NCBI GenBank assembly: GCA_900772705.1
Contig: CAAGRQ010000033.1
Coordinates: 1 to 32,198, forward strand
Source of the DNA: Clostridia bacterium
GTDB taxonomy: Bacteria; Bacillota; Clostridia; Oscillospirales; Acutalibacteraceae
Length of the DNA stretch: 32,198 bases
Direction: 5' to 3'
How positions within the stretch are numbered: position 1 is the first letter of the stretch; every line of letters starts with the position of its first letter. Below, piece after piece: positions 1-7,610 of the stretch. The translations under genes were made by a program, and so were the position numbers. The notes below the pieces were generated by a model. The model searched no databases, had not been told where the DNA came from, and was given only the letters and a program-made list of their open reading frames with translations.

Positions 1-115
1 ATTCAACATTTTTCATTAAGTTTGTGAATGCGTCACACATTGTATTTAATCTATCTTTGATATTAGAATTACAGCAATAAATTCTTTTAGCAGAGCATAT
101 TATTGTGTAAAACCT

Positions 116-586
116 ATGATTATGGCAGAGGAACTCTTAGGTGAGATTAGGAATCAACCGGTAGATTATAAAATATTTTGTTTTAATGGTGTGCCTACAT
201 TTTCCTATTCTGCTTTTGAACATTTCGATAATGGGAAAGCTCAAAGTTCAAAAATAGCATTTTATGATATGGATTGGAACATATTGCCTGTCATTTATAA
301 AAAATCTCAATGTGTTCCCGTTGAACAGCCTAAACATTTTGAAGAAGTGAAAGAAATAGCGGCAAAGTTGTCTAAAAATTTACCCTTCGTTAGGGTTGAT
401 TTTTATGATACGGATGATAGATTGCTGGTCGGAGAAATGACTTTTTATTCTGGGGACATGGCTAATAAATTCACACCAGACGCATTTGATTTTGAAATGG
501 GCAAGCATTTTGTTTTACCAAAAAAAAGCAAGCCATATAGCATGTTTAGACCAAGTTTGTATTTTCAAATCTATAAAAATAAATAA
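116..586 (+). pseudogene. C-terminal remnant of a TupA-like ATP-grasp protein
   Basis: The 156 residues resemble the C-terminal half of TupA-like ATP-grasp proteins, which are usually found among cell-surface polysaccharide genes. Seen: an IMAEELL start block, a DYKIFCFNGVPTF strand, a late FVRVDFYD motif and a closing GEMTFYSG...FTPDAFDFEMGKHF segment typical of this group. Members of this family are about 250-300 residues long, so the N-terminal half is missing. The frame stays open upstream to a stop at 47-49 and reads AYYCVKPMIMAEE across the ATG, as if the homology continued past the start. There is no ribosome binding site before position 116. Base composition is more AT-rich than in the neighbouring genes. 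I read it as a decayed or truncated gene left at the edge of a surface-polysaccharide locus. A short functional protein is possible but less likely. Confidence 0.55.
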
Positions 587-589
587 TGT

Positions 590-621
590 AAAAAGTCCTT
601 ATCGGTTGATAAGGACTTTTT
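590..621. terminator. Bidirectional rho-independent terminator
   Basis: A perfect 14-bp stem (AAAAAGTCCTTATC and its complement) closes a GGTT loop, with A- and T-runs on the two flanks. It lies between the convergent ATP-grasp remnant and the FGGY kinase gene and can serve both. Confidence 0.9.
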
Positions 622-645
622 GTTATAATAGTCTGTTAAATTACT

Positions 646-2268
646 TTATCCGTTAAGAATTGCGAAGTTTTCTTTGTTCGACTTATAAAGGTTTTTGAAG
701 ACCTTGAAGTTGCGGTCGTAGACTGCCTTATTTGCCTTGTTCGGATGATATGTAATCTTAGCCGGAATGAGTTTTTTAACATCGGTCATTGACGGAATCA
801 TACCTGTGCCGACTGCGATACAAGCCGCCGCACCTACTGCACCGATATTCTGCGGTGAGTCAACAACCTCAACATCACGCTGAAGAATGTCGGCAAGAAT
901 CTGGCAGGTTGTCGCACCGAGCGCACCGCCGCCGCAGAAACGAACAGCATTTGTCGTCTTATACTTAGCGACCTTTTGCTCCTGTCTTTCAAGCATCCAT
1001 CTCATATGGAAGCAGACGCCCTCAACAACGGCTCTGATAAGTTCCGTCTTTCCTGTTTCAAGGTGAATGTTAAAGAACATACCTGCGGCGTTCGGGTCCT
1101 CAAACGGGCAACGGTTACCGTGAAGCCACGGTGTAAATACAACGCCGTCTGCGCCCGGATTTGCTCTTTCGATAACTTCCTCGAGATAATCGTAAAGGTT
1201 GAAACTTTCTTCCTCAAGGTCGTCCTTCTTGTGACCGTACTTTTTAAGGAATACGCCGATTTCATCAAGAGCAAGGTGATCCTTTACCCAACCCATACAT
1301 TTATTTGAGGTTTCAAGTTCCGCAAAATAGTTATATGTCTCGGGATTTGCACCTACAATAGCCGCCATCATGGCACCTGCGTCAACAAGCTGTTCGGGAA
1401 CAACAGTTCCTACCCAGCCCGAAGTGCCCGAATAAATGTGGGTGTCGCCGATTTCCGTAGCGCCTGCGCCGACGCCGATAAGAGAAGCGTCTCCGCCGCC
1501 GCCGTAAACAGCAGTACCCTCTGCCAAGCCGAGTTCTTTAGCCGCCTGAGCAGTAACCTCGCCGACTTTTTCCGTGCTCGCCTTGATTACAGGCATATGC
1601 TCGATATTAACGCCTACCATATCACAAATCGGCTTGCACCATCCCTCGTGTCCCTTGCGGGTGTCATAAAGAAGTGTGCCGAATGCCGAGTCGTTTGTCA
1701 TAACAAATTCGCCGCTGCAACGCAAAATCATATATTCTTTTACATCAAGCCATTTGTAAATTCTCTTGAAGTTCTCCGGCTCATGAGCCTCAACCCATTT
1801 GTATTTCCAAATCGGGTCTTTAACGGAAGAAGAAACGGCGCCTGTGTACTTAAGATATTTAAGCAGTTTGGTAACCTCCGCACCGGCTATCTGAACACCG
1901 TGGGCAATGCCCTTTTTGATTTCTTCTCTTGCTCTCTGGTCCATGTACGTCATAGGACGGCGAATGCATTTGCCCTGCTTATCAACAAGTACAAGTCCCT
2001 GCATTGCGGAGCAGAAACTGATACCCTCAATCTGCTCTTTCTTGATTTTTTTGCATTTTTTGAAAACTTCCTTGGTTGTTACGCACATGGCGTTCCACCA
2101 TTCGTCTGCGTCTTGCTCGCTTCCGCCCTTAACGCCGGTTTCTTCATCGACATAAAGACCGTAGCCCTCGGTGGCAGACGCAAGGATTTTCATTTCCTTG
2201 TCGATTTCGATAAGACAGGTTTTAATACCTGTTGTACCGATATCATAGGTAATTACATATTTGCTCAT
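646..2268 (-). CDS. FGGY-family carbohydrate kinase (xylulokinase-like)
   Basis: A cytoplasmic ATP-dependent kinase of 540 residues, a usual length for xylulokinase/ribulokinase relatives. Seen: the N-terminal phosphate-binding loop DIGTTGIKT at about 9-17, the catalytic-Asp segment GGGGDAS at 256-262 (Asp260), the LHGNRCPFEDPNAAG segment near 383-397 that matches the family's GxRxPxxDPxxxG block, and the C-terminal adenosine-binding CGGGALGATT near 445-454. The start is well set by AGGAGG a few bases before the ATG. It lies 30 bp downstream of the TetR gene on the same strand, so the two form an operon. The opposite arm encodes an aminotransferase and a class II aldolase, which suggests a phosphorylate-then-cleave route. 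The sugar is unknown: no isomerase, transporter or glycosidase is adjacent, so xylulose cannot be assumed. Confidence 0.9.
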   Translation of the reverse strand: MSKYVITYDIGTTGIKTCLIEIDKEMKILASATEGYGLYVDEETGVKGGSEQDADEWWNAMCVTTKEVFKKCKKIKKEQIEGISFCSAMQGLVLVDKQGKCIRRPMTYMDQRAREEIKKGIAHGVQIAGAEVTKLLKYLKYTGAVSSSVKDPIWKYKWVEAHEPENFKRIYKWLDVKEYMILRCSGEFVMTNDSAFGTLLYDTRKGHEGWCKPICDMVGVNIEHMPVIKASTEKVGEVTAQAAKELGLAEGTAVYGGGGDASLIGVGAGATEIGDTHIYSGTSGWVGTVVPEQLVDAGAMMAAIVGANPETYNYFAELETSNKCMGWVKDHLALDEIGVFLKKYGHKKDDLEEESFNLYDYLEEVIERANPGADGVVFTPWLHGNRCPFEDPNAAGMFFNIHLETGKTELIRAVVEGVCFHMRWMLERQEQKVAKYKTTNAVRFCGGGALGATTCQILADILQRDVEVVDSPQNIGAVGAAACIAVGTGMIPSMTDVKKLIPAKITYHPNKANKAVYDRNFKVFKNLYKSNKENFAILNG

Positions 2269-2298
2269 ATTTTCCTCCTAAAGACAGAATAATCTGTT

Positions 2299-2958
2299 TT
2301 ATTTTTCAAATGTAAATGCCGACTCGATGAATTTAAGAAGTTGGCGAACGATTTGATCCTCGTCCATCTCCTCTACATCGACACCCGTGTAAAGTTTGAA
2401 TCTGCTTCTGTAATAGTCGCAGGTGTAACTAAACTGAAGTGAAGTCAGCAGATTGTCCAGAAAGAATGCGAAAAGCCTCGGGTCCAAATCCCGACGGACA
2501 TCTCCGCTTTTGAGCGAATCGGTTATGCACTTAATGTACTTTTGCGCCGTATTTGCTTCGATCTCGTTCGCAAATTCAATAGCCTTTGCCGAATCACGCT
2601 GAGAGGTTATCTCGTTATAAAGTTTTATATAGTTTTCGTTTTTGCTGCTCAGGCGGCAGATTGCCCTGATAAGGTGCTCCGCTTTGATTAGCAGTTTATC
2701 GTCGCTTTTAAGAATATCATCTATTGTTTTATCGAGAATGGACATTCCTCTTTGCAGGCAGGTGAAGAACAAATCCTCTTTTGTATTAAAATACTTATAC
2801 ATTAATCCGATGCTTATGCCTGCATTTTTTGCAATAACATTTATGTTTGCGTTTTCATATCCCTTTGAGGCAAATTCTTCTATTCCTACCTCAAGTATTT
2901 TTTCTTTTCTTTCTTCCGAGGCTCTCTCGAAAGCCTCCTTGTATCGTTTCTCATTCAT
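2299..2958 (-). CDS. TetR/AcrR-family transcriptional regulator
   Basis: A 219-residue one-component regulator. The N-terminal TetR helix-turn-helix is clear (KILEVGIEEFASKGY, then INVIAKNAGISIGLMYKYF, residues about 20-60). It is followed by an all-helical ligand and dimer domain ending in LLKFIESAFTFEK. The frame is open upstream to a codon at 3084, but I chose the ATG at 2958 because it leaves a normal short N-arm before the first helix. An ATG at 2994 is an alternative, and neither has a strong ribosome binding site. The gene heads an operon with the FGGY kinase and diverges from the aminotransferase-aldolase pair. The palindromes between the two arms, one overlapping its own putative -10 box, suggest it represses both directions until an unknown ligand binds. 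Confidence 0.9.
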   Translation of the reverse strand: MNEKRYKEAFERASEERKEKILEVGIEEFASKGYENANINVIAKNAGISIGLMYKYFNTKEDLFFTCLQRGMSILDKTIDDILKSDDKLLIKAEHLIRAICRLSSKNENYIKLYNEITSQRDSAKAIEFANEIEANTAQKYIKCITDSLKSGDVRRDLDPRLFAFFLDNLLTSLQFSYTCDYYRSRFKLYTGVDVEEMDEDQIVRQLLKFIESAFTFEK

Positions 2959-3032
2959 ATCATTTTTTGATTTTTGTAGTCTTGCACAAGGCATAACGCT
3001 CTTGTTTGTGCAAATGAACCAAAACCCCCTCG

Positions 3033-3048
3033 GTGAGTATAAATTCAC
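3033..3048. promoter_or_regulatory. Degenerate third operator overlapping the TetR-gene -10 box
   Basis: GTGAGTATAAATTCAC has the same 16-bp length and outer GTGA...TCAC arms as the two perfect palindromes at 3159-3201. On the minus strand it contains TATACT (3041-3036), a plausible -10 box for the regulator-kinase operon, although no good -35 is visible. This fits autorepression by TetR. A separate palindrome, AATGGT-ATAGT-ACCATT, lies just beyond it at about 3050-3066. Confidence 0.5.
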
Positions 3049-3115
3049 TAATGGTATAGTACCATTATTTCGCCTATAATGCAACTAAAACAACTAAAAT
3101 TTTAACGTTTTCAAG

Positions 3116-3143
3116 TTGACAAATCGGTAAAATGTGATATACT
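3116..3143 (+). promoter_or_regulatory. Sigma-A promoter of the aminotransferase-aldolase operon
   Basis: TTGACA (3116-3121), a 16-bp spacer, then TATACT (3138-3143). Transcription would start near 3150, just before the two palindromic operators, so a bound repressor would block initiation or early elongation. Confidence 0.8.
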
Positions 3144-3158
3144 TAAATTGCAAATAGT

Positions 3159-3201
3159 GTGAGCACTCGCTCACTAAATACAAAGTGAGCCGCTGCTCAC
3201 T
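3159..3201. promoter_or_regulatory. Two tandem palindromic operators, probably for the TetR regulator
   Basis: Two perfect inverted repeats with the same arms and different 4-bp centres: GTGAGC-ACTC-GCTCAC (3159-3174) and GTGAGC-CGCT-GCTCAC (3185-3200, extended by one A/T pair). Their centres are 26 bp apart. They sit between the promoter at 3116-3143 and the AAGGAGG ribosome binding site (3211-3217). Assignment to the adjacent TetR protein is inferred from position and from the similar site near its own promoter. Confidence 0.8.
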
Positions 3202-3225
3202 ATAAAATCTAAGGAGGAATTTATA

Positions 3226-4710
3226 ATGGATACAAGATTCGCTATTACAGAGTATCCTAACGCTGCTGCTCTTACGGCAGAGCTTGATGCACTCATCAAA
3301 AAACCAATTTATTCAATCAACAGAGCTGCTCTTAAAGAGTATGAGGAAGAGTATTTCGAGAAGAAGTGCGCTAAGTCAAAGGAAATGATTACAGAGGCTA
3401 AGAATGTAATTCCGGGCGGCGTTCAGCACAATCTTGCATTCAACTATCCTTTCCCAATCGTTATGACAAAGGCTAAGGGCAATAAGCTTTACGATATTGA
3501 CGGAAACGAATATTTTGACTTCCTTCAGGCAGGCGGTCCTACAATCATCGGTTCTAACGATGATGTAGTTAAGGAAAAGGTTAAGGAACTTCTTGACGAT
3601 TGCGGACCTTCAACAGGCTTGTTCCACCCTTATGAATATAAACTTGCAAAGAAGATCAGCGAATGTGTACCATCGGTAGAAATGTTCCGTATGCTCGGTT
3701 CAGGTACAGAGGCTTGTATGTGTGCTGTTCGTGTTGCTCGTCTTGCAACAGGTCATAAGAACGTTATTAAGATGGGCGGTGCTTACCACGGTTGGTCAGA
3801 CCAGCTTGCTTGGGGTATGCGTGTACCGGGTACTCTTAACCTTCAGTCACACGGCGTTCCTATGTTCGTATTTAAGCACACACAGGAGTTCTTCCCTAAT
3901 GACCTCAAGGATCTTGAGAAGAAACTCATCATCAATAAATTCCGTGGCGGAACAGCCGCTGTATTCATCGAGCCGTGCGGACCTGAGTCGGCTACCCGTC
4001 CGGTAGATAAGGACTTCCCTAAGGGCGTTCAGGCTCTTTGCCGCAAGTACGGTGCTCTCCTTGTTTGTGACGAGGTTGTTACAGGTTTCCGTATCGGTCT
4101 TTCAGGTGCACAGGGTTACTACGGTATTGATCCCGATATTACTATTTTCGGTAAGATTATCGCAGGCGGCTATCCGGGCGCAGGCGGAATCGGCGGTCAC
4201 AGAGAAGTTATGAAGTATCTCGGCGCAGGTCTCGATAAGGCTGAGGGCAAGAAGATTCATAAGGCTATGTGCGGCGGTACAATGGCTGCTACACCTATTT
4301 CTTGCTGTGCAGGTTATACAGTAATCTGTGAGATTGAAAAGAGAAACGCTTGTCAGGTTGCAGGTCAGATGGCTGACAGACTTGTTAAGGGTCTTAACGA
4401 GTCAATTAAGAAGTACGACCTTCCGTTTGTTTGCTACAATGTAGGTTCTATCTGCCAGCTTCATACTGTTGCTACAATGCACTTCAGAATTAACTGGAGA
4501 AAGCCTTGGACTATTCCGTCGGTTCTTAAAGAAACAGGTATCCGCCAGACAGAGATGCAGTATATGGGTGCCGCTTATATGGCAGAGGGTCTTGTTACTC
4601 TTGCAGGTTCTCGTCTCTACACCTCAAGCGCTTATACCGAGGAAGACATCGACGAGTGCATTAAGAGATTCGATAAGGTACTTTCAAAGTGCGAGAAGAT
4701 TGATTATTAA
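3226..4710 (+). CDS. Class III PLP-dependent aminotransferase (glutamate-1-semialdehyde aminomutase-like)
   Basis: A 494-residue fold-type I PLP enzyme of the glutamate-1-semialdehyde aminomutase branch. Seen: the phosphate-binding GSGTEA (158-163), YHGW (187-190) for ring stacking, CDEVVTGFR with Asp282, and the Schiff-base lysine Lys310 in FGKIIAGGYP. It carries about 50 extra N-terminal residues compared with HemL, and no tetrapyrrole gene is nearby, so a role in heme or cobalamin synthesis is unlikely. The start follows AAGGAGG by 8 bp. It is the first gene of an operon with the aldolase and opposes the TetR-kinase operon under shared operators. Likely it moves or removes an amino group on a sugar- or aldehyde-like intermediate before or after aldol cleavage. 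The substrate is not known. Confidence 0.88.
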   Translation: MDTRFAITEYPNAAALTAELDALIKKPIYSINRAALKEYEEEYFEKKCAKSKEMITEAKNVIPGGVQHNLAFNYPFPIVMTKAKGNKLYDIDGNEYFDFLQAGGPTIIGSNDDVVKEKVKELLDDCGPSTGLFHPYEYKLAKKISECVPSVEMFRMLGSGTEACMCAVRVARLATGHKNVIKMGGAYHGWSDQLAWGMRVPGTLNLQSHGVPMFVFKHTQEFFPNDLKDLEKKLIINKFRGGTAAVFIEPCGPESATRPVDKDFPKGVQALCRKYGALLVCDEVVTGFRIGLSGAQGYYGIDPDITIFGKIIAGGYPGAGGIGGHREVMKYLGAGLDKAEGKKIHKAMCGGTMAATPISCCAGYTVICEIEKRNACQVAGQMADRLVKGLNESIKKYDLPFVCYNVGSICQLHTVATMHFRINWRKPWTIPSVLKETGIRQTEMQYMGAAYMAEGLVTLAGSRLYTSSAYTEEDIDECIKRFDKVLSKCEKIDY

Positions 4711-4725
4711 TTAACGGCATAGAAA

Positions 4726-4745
4726 GGGCGGCTCAACAACCGCCC
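4726..4745 (+). terminator. Intercistronic hairpin, possible attenuator
   Basis: GGGCGG and CCGCCC pair across an 8-base loop, with AAA before and GTTTG after. It sits in the 88-bp gap between the aminotransferase and aldolase genes. The T-run is short, so partial termination or mRNA stabilisation is more likely than full termination. Confidence 0.5.
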
Positions 4746-4798
4746 GTTTGTCGCTTATAAATCAGATATTAATTTAGGTAAATTAAAAGGGGAAAACT

Positions 4799-6013
4799 AT
4801 GGCTTACGAAATTGAAGAAGCTAAAAGACTCGTTGTTAAAGCAGGCAAGCAGCTTGTTGAATCCGGACTCATTGCCCGTACATGGGGTAATGTTTCGGCT
4901 CGTATCAGCGACACTCAGTTTGTTATTACTCCGTCAGGCAGATCATATGAGGATTTGACCGAGGACGAAATCGTAGTTGTAAATATTGCGGACTGCTCAC
5001 ATGAGGGCGACATTAAACCGTCCAGCGAAAAGGGCGTTCATGCAGCGGCTTACCGTCACCATCCTACTGTCAATTTTGTTATCCATACTCATCAGAGAGC
5101 GGCTACAATCGTTTCCATTACCGGTATGGATATTACAAATGTTTATAAGGAATACAGAGAGGTTTTGGGCGATACCGTTCCTTGTGCCGATTATGCTATG
5201 TCAACTACCGATTCTCTTCGCAAGAAGGTTGAGATGTGCATTATGATGCACCCGAGTTGCCGTGCAATTAATCTTATGCACCACGGCGCACTTGTTATGG
5301 GTGACGATTACGACCACGCTTTTGCACTTGCAGAAAATCTTGAAAAGTGTTGCGAAAAGGTGCTCAAGGATAACTATCTTCGCCACTCATGGGCAAATAC
5401 ATACTCCGATGAGGACAGAAGAAACTTCTTCCTTGCAAAGCACGAGTCGGGCAAAATGCCTGAGCATATCTGCGACCTCGGCTCATCTGTAAGAAACGGT
5501 AATACCTTTACTCTTACCGTGGGCGGACAGAGCGTTGATGTTGATATGGAGACAGGTCTCGGTATTAACGGCATTGCTCCTAAGGTTGAGAAAATTCACA
5601 GAGCAATTTATAAGAATGACAGTTGCTCTATGATTCAGCATCTTACAACTCCCGATGTTGTGGCTGTTTCGGCTTCAGGCGATAATATGACACCTATGAT
5701 TGATGACTTTGCACAAATCGTCGGTCTTGATGTTAAAAATTGCCCGTGGATTGACGGCGATACAGATGATTGCGCTAAAGAAATCGGCAAGTCTATCAGC
5801 GGCAGAAACGCTGTTCTTATTGAGGGTAACGGCGCTATGATAACCGGTAACAACGAGGGCGATATGCAGGCTCTTGATATTATTATGGATAAGGGTTGTG
5901 CGGCAGTTATCGATTGCGATATATTCAACCGTGCTCACTATGTTCCAAAGGCAGAGTGTTTCCTTATGAGAACCGTATATCTTGCTAAGTATTCAAAGCA
6001 GATTAATAAATAA
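4799..6013 (+). CDS. Tandem class II aldolase/adducin-domain protein
   Basis: 404 residues, about twice the usual class II aldolase length. The first domain (about 1-215) resembles L-fuculose-phosphate aldolase/L-ribulose-phosphate epimerase. It has a WGNVSAR start, the PSSE acid/base glutamate (Glu77), the zinc pair His96 and His98 in HTH, and a third ligand in HHGA (161-164). The second domain (about 230-404) repeats the fold in outline: APKVEKIH matches PSSEKGVH, SMIQHL matches FVIHTH, and IEGNGAM matches LMHHGAL. In it all three histidines are replaced (by Gln280, Leu282 and an Asn), so it probably binds no metal. The first half should cleave or epimerise a phosphorylated sugar made by the nearby FGGY kinase. 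The second may be structural or bind ligand. It shares the operon with the aminotransferase. Confidence 0.87.
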   Translation: MAYEIEEAKRLVVKAGKQLVESGLIARTWGNVSARISDTQFVITPSGRSYEDLTEDEIVVVNIADCSHEGDIKPSSEKGVHAAAYRHHPTVNFVIHTHQRAATIVSITGMDITNVYKEYREVLGDTVPCADYAMSTTDSLRKKVEMCIMMHPSCRAINLMHHGALVMGDDYDHAFALAENLEKCCEKVLKDNYLRHSWANTYSDEDRRNFFLAKHESGKMPEHICDLGSSVRNGNTFTLTVGGQSVDVDMETGLGINGIAPKVEKIHRAIYKNDSCSMIQHLTTPDVVAVSASGDNMTPMIDDFAQIVGLDVKNCPWIDGDTDDCAKEIGKSISGRNAVLIEGNGAMITGNNEGDMQALDIIMDKGCAAVIDCDIFNRAHYVPKAECFLMRTVYLAKYSKQINK

Positions 6014-6030
6014 TCAGTAAAAATATAATG

Positions 6031-6063
6031 GCGGCTTGGAGTGTTTCCGAGCCGCTTTTTTTT
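6031..6063 (+). terminator. Rho-independent terminator of the aminotransferase-aldolase operon
   Basis: A 10-bp stem with one G-T pair (GCGGCTTGGA with TCCGAGCCGC), a 5-base loop and eight T's, 18 bp after the aldolase stop codon. Confidence 0.92.
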
Positions 6064-6091
6064 GTGATATTTTTTTAATAATCGATGCGCT

Positions 6092-6323
6092 ACAGGCTGT
6101 CGAGAAAGTTCCTGAATTTCGTTTTCTTGCGAAGGAAGATGTATGTTTATACCTCGACTGAGCAAAAAACGAAAAACGCAAAAAAATGCCGCAAGCATTG
6201 AGCTTGCTGCATTTTTATTGTCCTGTGGAATATGATTTATTTTTTTCATATCTATTTGTGCAAAAAACACATTGCACTTAAATTGATTTTAATGCGTGGT
6301 TCAGGGTCTTTATCGACAGTCTG
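6092..6323. repeat. MITE-like segment with about 25-bp imperfect terminal inverted repeats
   Basis: The left end around 6092-6116 (core CAGGCTGTCGAGAAAG) and the complement of the right end around 6299-6323 (core CAGACTGTCGATAAAG) match at roughly 20 of 26 positions, including CTGTCGA, AAAG and CCTGAA. The span of about 230 bp has no gene, is AT-rich, and contains a strong central hairpin. It almost touches the galE stop codon. The gene-free stretch 6014-6325 therefore holds one terminator and this element. No transposase or clear target duplication is visible, so a miniature mobile element is an inference. Confidence 0.5.
6184..6216. terminator. Hairpin that can terminate galE transcription
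   Basis: AAATGCCGCAAGC (6184-6196) pairs with GCTTGCTGCATTT with one mismatch around an ATTGA loop. It is flanked by an A-run on the left and a T-run on the right, so it could act on either strand. It lies inside the inverted-repeat segment downstream of galE. Confidence 0.65.
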
Positions 6324-6325
6324 AA

Positions 6326-7342
6326 TCAGTCCGGATAGCCGTCAGGGTTTTGACTCTGCCATCTCCAAGAGTCCTCGCACATTTCCTCGATTCCTCTTTC
6401 GGCTTTCCATCCGAGTTCTTTTGCAGCCTTGCTCGGGTCGCTGTAACAGGTAGCGATGTCGCCCGCTCTTCTCGGCATAATTGTGTAAGGGATTTTCTTA
6501 CCGCTTGCCTTTTCAAATGCTTTTACAACATCGAGAACGCTGTAACCGACGCCTGTGCCGAGGTTGTAGATAAAGAGTCCTTTTTCTGCTCTGACCTTTT
6601 CTACTGCCTTAACATGACCGAGTGCAAGGTCAACTACATGAATGTAGTCTCTTACGCCTGTGCCGTCGTGTGTATCGTAGTCGTTGCCGAATACACCGAG
6701 TTTTTCTCTCTTGCCGATAGCAACCTGAGTGATATACGGCATAAGGTTGTTTGGAATACCGTTAGGGTCTTCGCCCATTGTGCCGCTTTTGTGTGCACCG
6801 ATTGGGTTGAAGTAACGAAGCAGACAGATGCTCCATTCGTTGTCGCTTGCGTACAAATCCTGAAGCATTTGCTCAATGATGAGTTTTGTTCTGCCGTATG
6901 GGTTTGTAACGCCGCCAACCTGCATATCCTCGGTAAGCGGAGAAATATTGTTCATTCCGTAAACGGTAGCAGATGATGAGAAAACAATCTTCTTACAGCC
7001 GTTCTTACGCATTGCGTCAAGTAGTACGAGAGTGCCTGTAATGTTGTTGTCGAAATATTCGAGAGGCTTTACACAGCTTTCACCGACTGCCTTGAGCCCT
7101 GCAAAGTGAATTACGCTGTCAATGTCCTCGTTCTTGAAAACGTTTTGAAGTCCGTCAAAATCACGGATGTCGCACTCGTAAAACGGAAAATCTCTGCCTA
7201 CCAATGCTTTGATTCTGTCGTATGATGATTTTTTGCAGTTGTAAAGATTATCTACAACAACAACGTCGATTCCTGCATTCATAAGTTCAACGCAGGTGTG
7301 AGAACCGATGTAACCGAGTCCTCCTGTAACTAATACTGACAT
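6326..7342 (-). CDS. galE: UDP-glucose 4-epimerase
   Basis: A 338-residue extended short-chain dehydrogenase that interconverts UDP-glucose and UDP-galactose in the Leloir pathway and supplies UDP-galactose for glycans. Seen: the NAD-binding GGLGYIG loop (7-13), HFAGLKAVGES (about 79-89), the FSSSATVYG strand with catalytic serine around 122-124, and the Tyr149-xxx-Lys153 pair in YGRTK. The RYFNPIGAH and VRDYIHVVDLA blocks are typical of bacterial GalE. Length is normal. The start is fixed by AGGAGG before the ATG. It is probably transcribed alone: a MITE-like repeat separates it from proS upstream and another inverted-repeat segment lies just after its stop. Confidence 0.96.
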   Translation of the reverse strand: MSVLVTGGLGYIGSHTCVELMNAGIDVVVVDNLYNCKKSSYDRIKALVGRDFPFYECDIRDFDGLQNVFKNEDIDSVIHFAGLKAVGESCVKPLEYFDNNITGTLVLLDAMRKNGCKKIVFSSSATVYGMNNISPLTEDMQVGGVTNPYGRTKLIIEQMLQDLYASDNEWSICLLRYFNPIGAHKSGTMGEDPNGIPNNLMPYITQVAIGKREKLGVFGNDYDTHDGTGVRDYIHVVDLALGHVKAVEKVRAEKGLFIYNLGTGVGYSVLDVVKAFEKASGKKIPYTIMPRRAGDIATCYSDPSKAAKELGWKAERGIEEMCEDSWRWQSQNPDGYPD

Positions 7343-7381
7343 AATTTGCCTCCTGTATTGTTATTATTTGTAATATTTATG

Positions 7382-7550
7382 CCTCCCTTTTTAAGGGAGG
7401 GGAACCACGAAGTGGTGGAGGGATTTGCCTTACTCTCTAAATGGTGTTTTTGTAATTGCATTTAACGGCACTGTTTAATGCACAGTGTAAATCCCTCCGG
7501 CTTTTGCGCAACTGTTGTTGCTTAAAACCCACCTCCCTTATTAAGGGAGG
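7382..7550. repeat. MITE-like GGGAGG hairpin element, copy A
   Basis: The 169-bp element is bounded by two hairpins: CCTCCCTTTTTAAGGGAGG (7382-7400) and CCTCCCTTATTAAGGGAGG (7532-7550). Inside lie a small hairpin ACCAC-GAA-GTGGT and an inverted pair GAGGGAT (7418-7424) / ATCCCTC (7491-7497). The same layout recurs at 21895-22050. It sits between proS and galE. It contains no gene, and no target-site duplication is evident. Confidence 0.75.
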
Positions 7551-7610
7551 CGTTAGATAAGAATACTGCTTATGAGCAAAAACGCAATTACACCCGTTTT
7601 GCGCTGTTAT

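Noticed and set aside
646..2268. Naming the kinase xylB or lsrK
   Set aside because: No xylose isomerase, AI-2 uptake genes or other context is present; the family is clear but the substrate is not.
1438..2292. Long open frame of 284 codons antisense to the FGGY kinase
   Set aside because: It lies fully opposite a well-supported gene, has no ribosome binding site and no recognisable motif; codon bias of the kinase explains it.
3226..4710. Assignment as HemL of tetrapyrrole synthesis
   Set aside because: An extra N-terminal region, no other hem genes nearby, and shared control with a sugar kinase and aldolase argue against it.
7560..7610. Weak CAAAACG/CGTTTTTG hairpin as a proS terminator
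   Set aside because: The stem is short with a long loop and no good T-run; the adjacent GGGAGG element is an equally likely transcription end.
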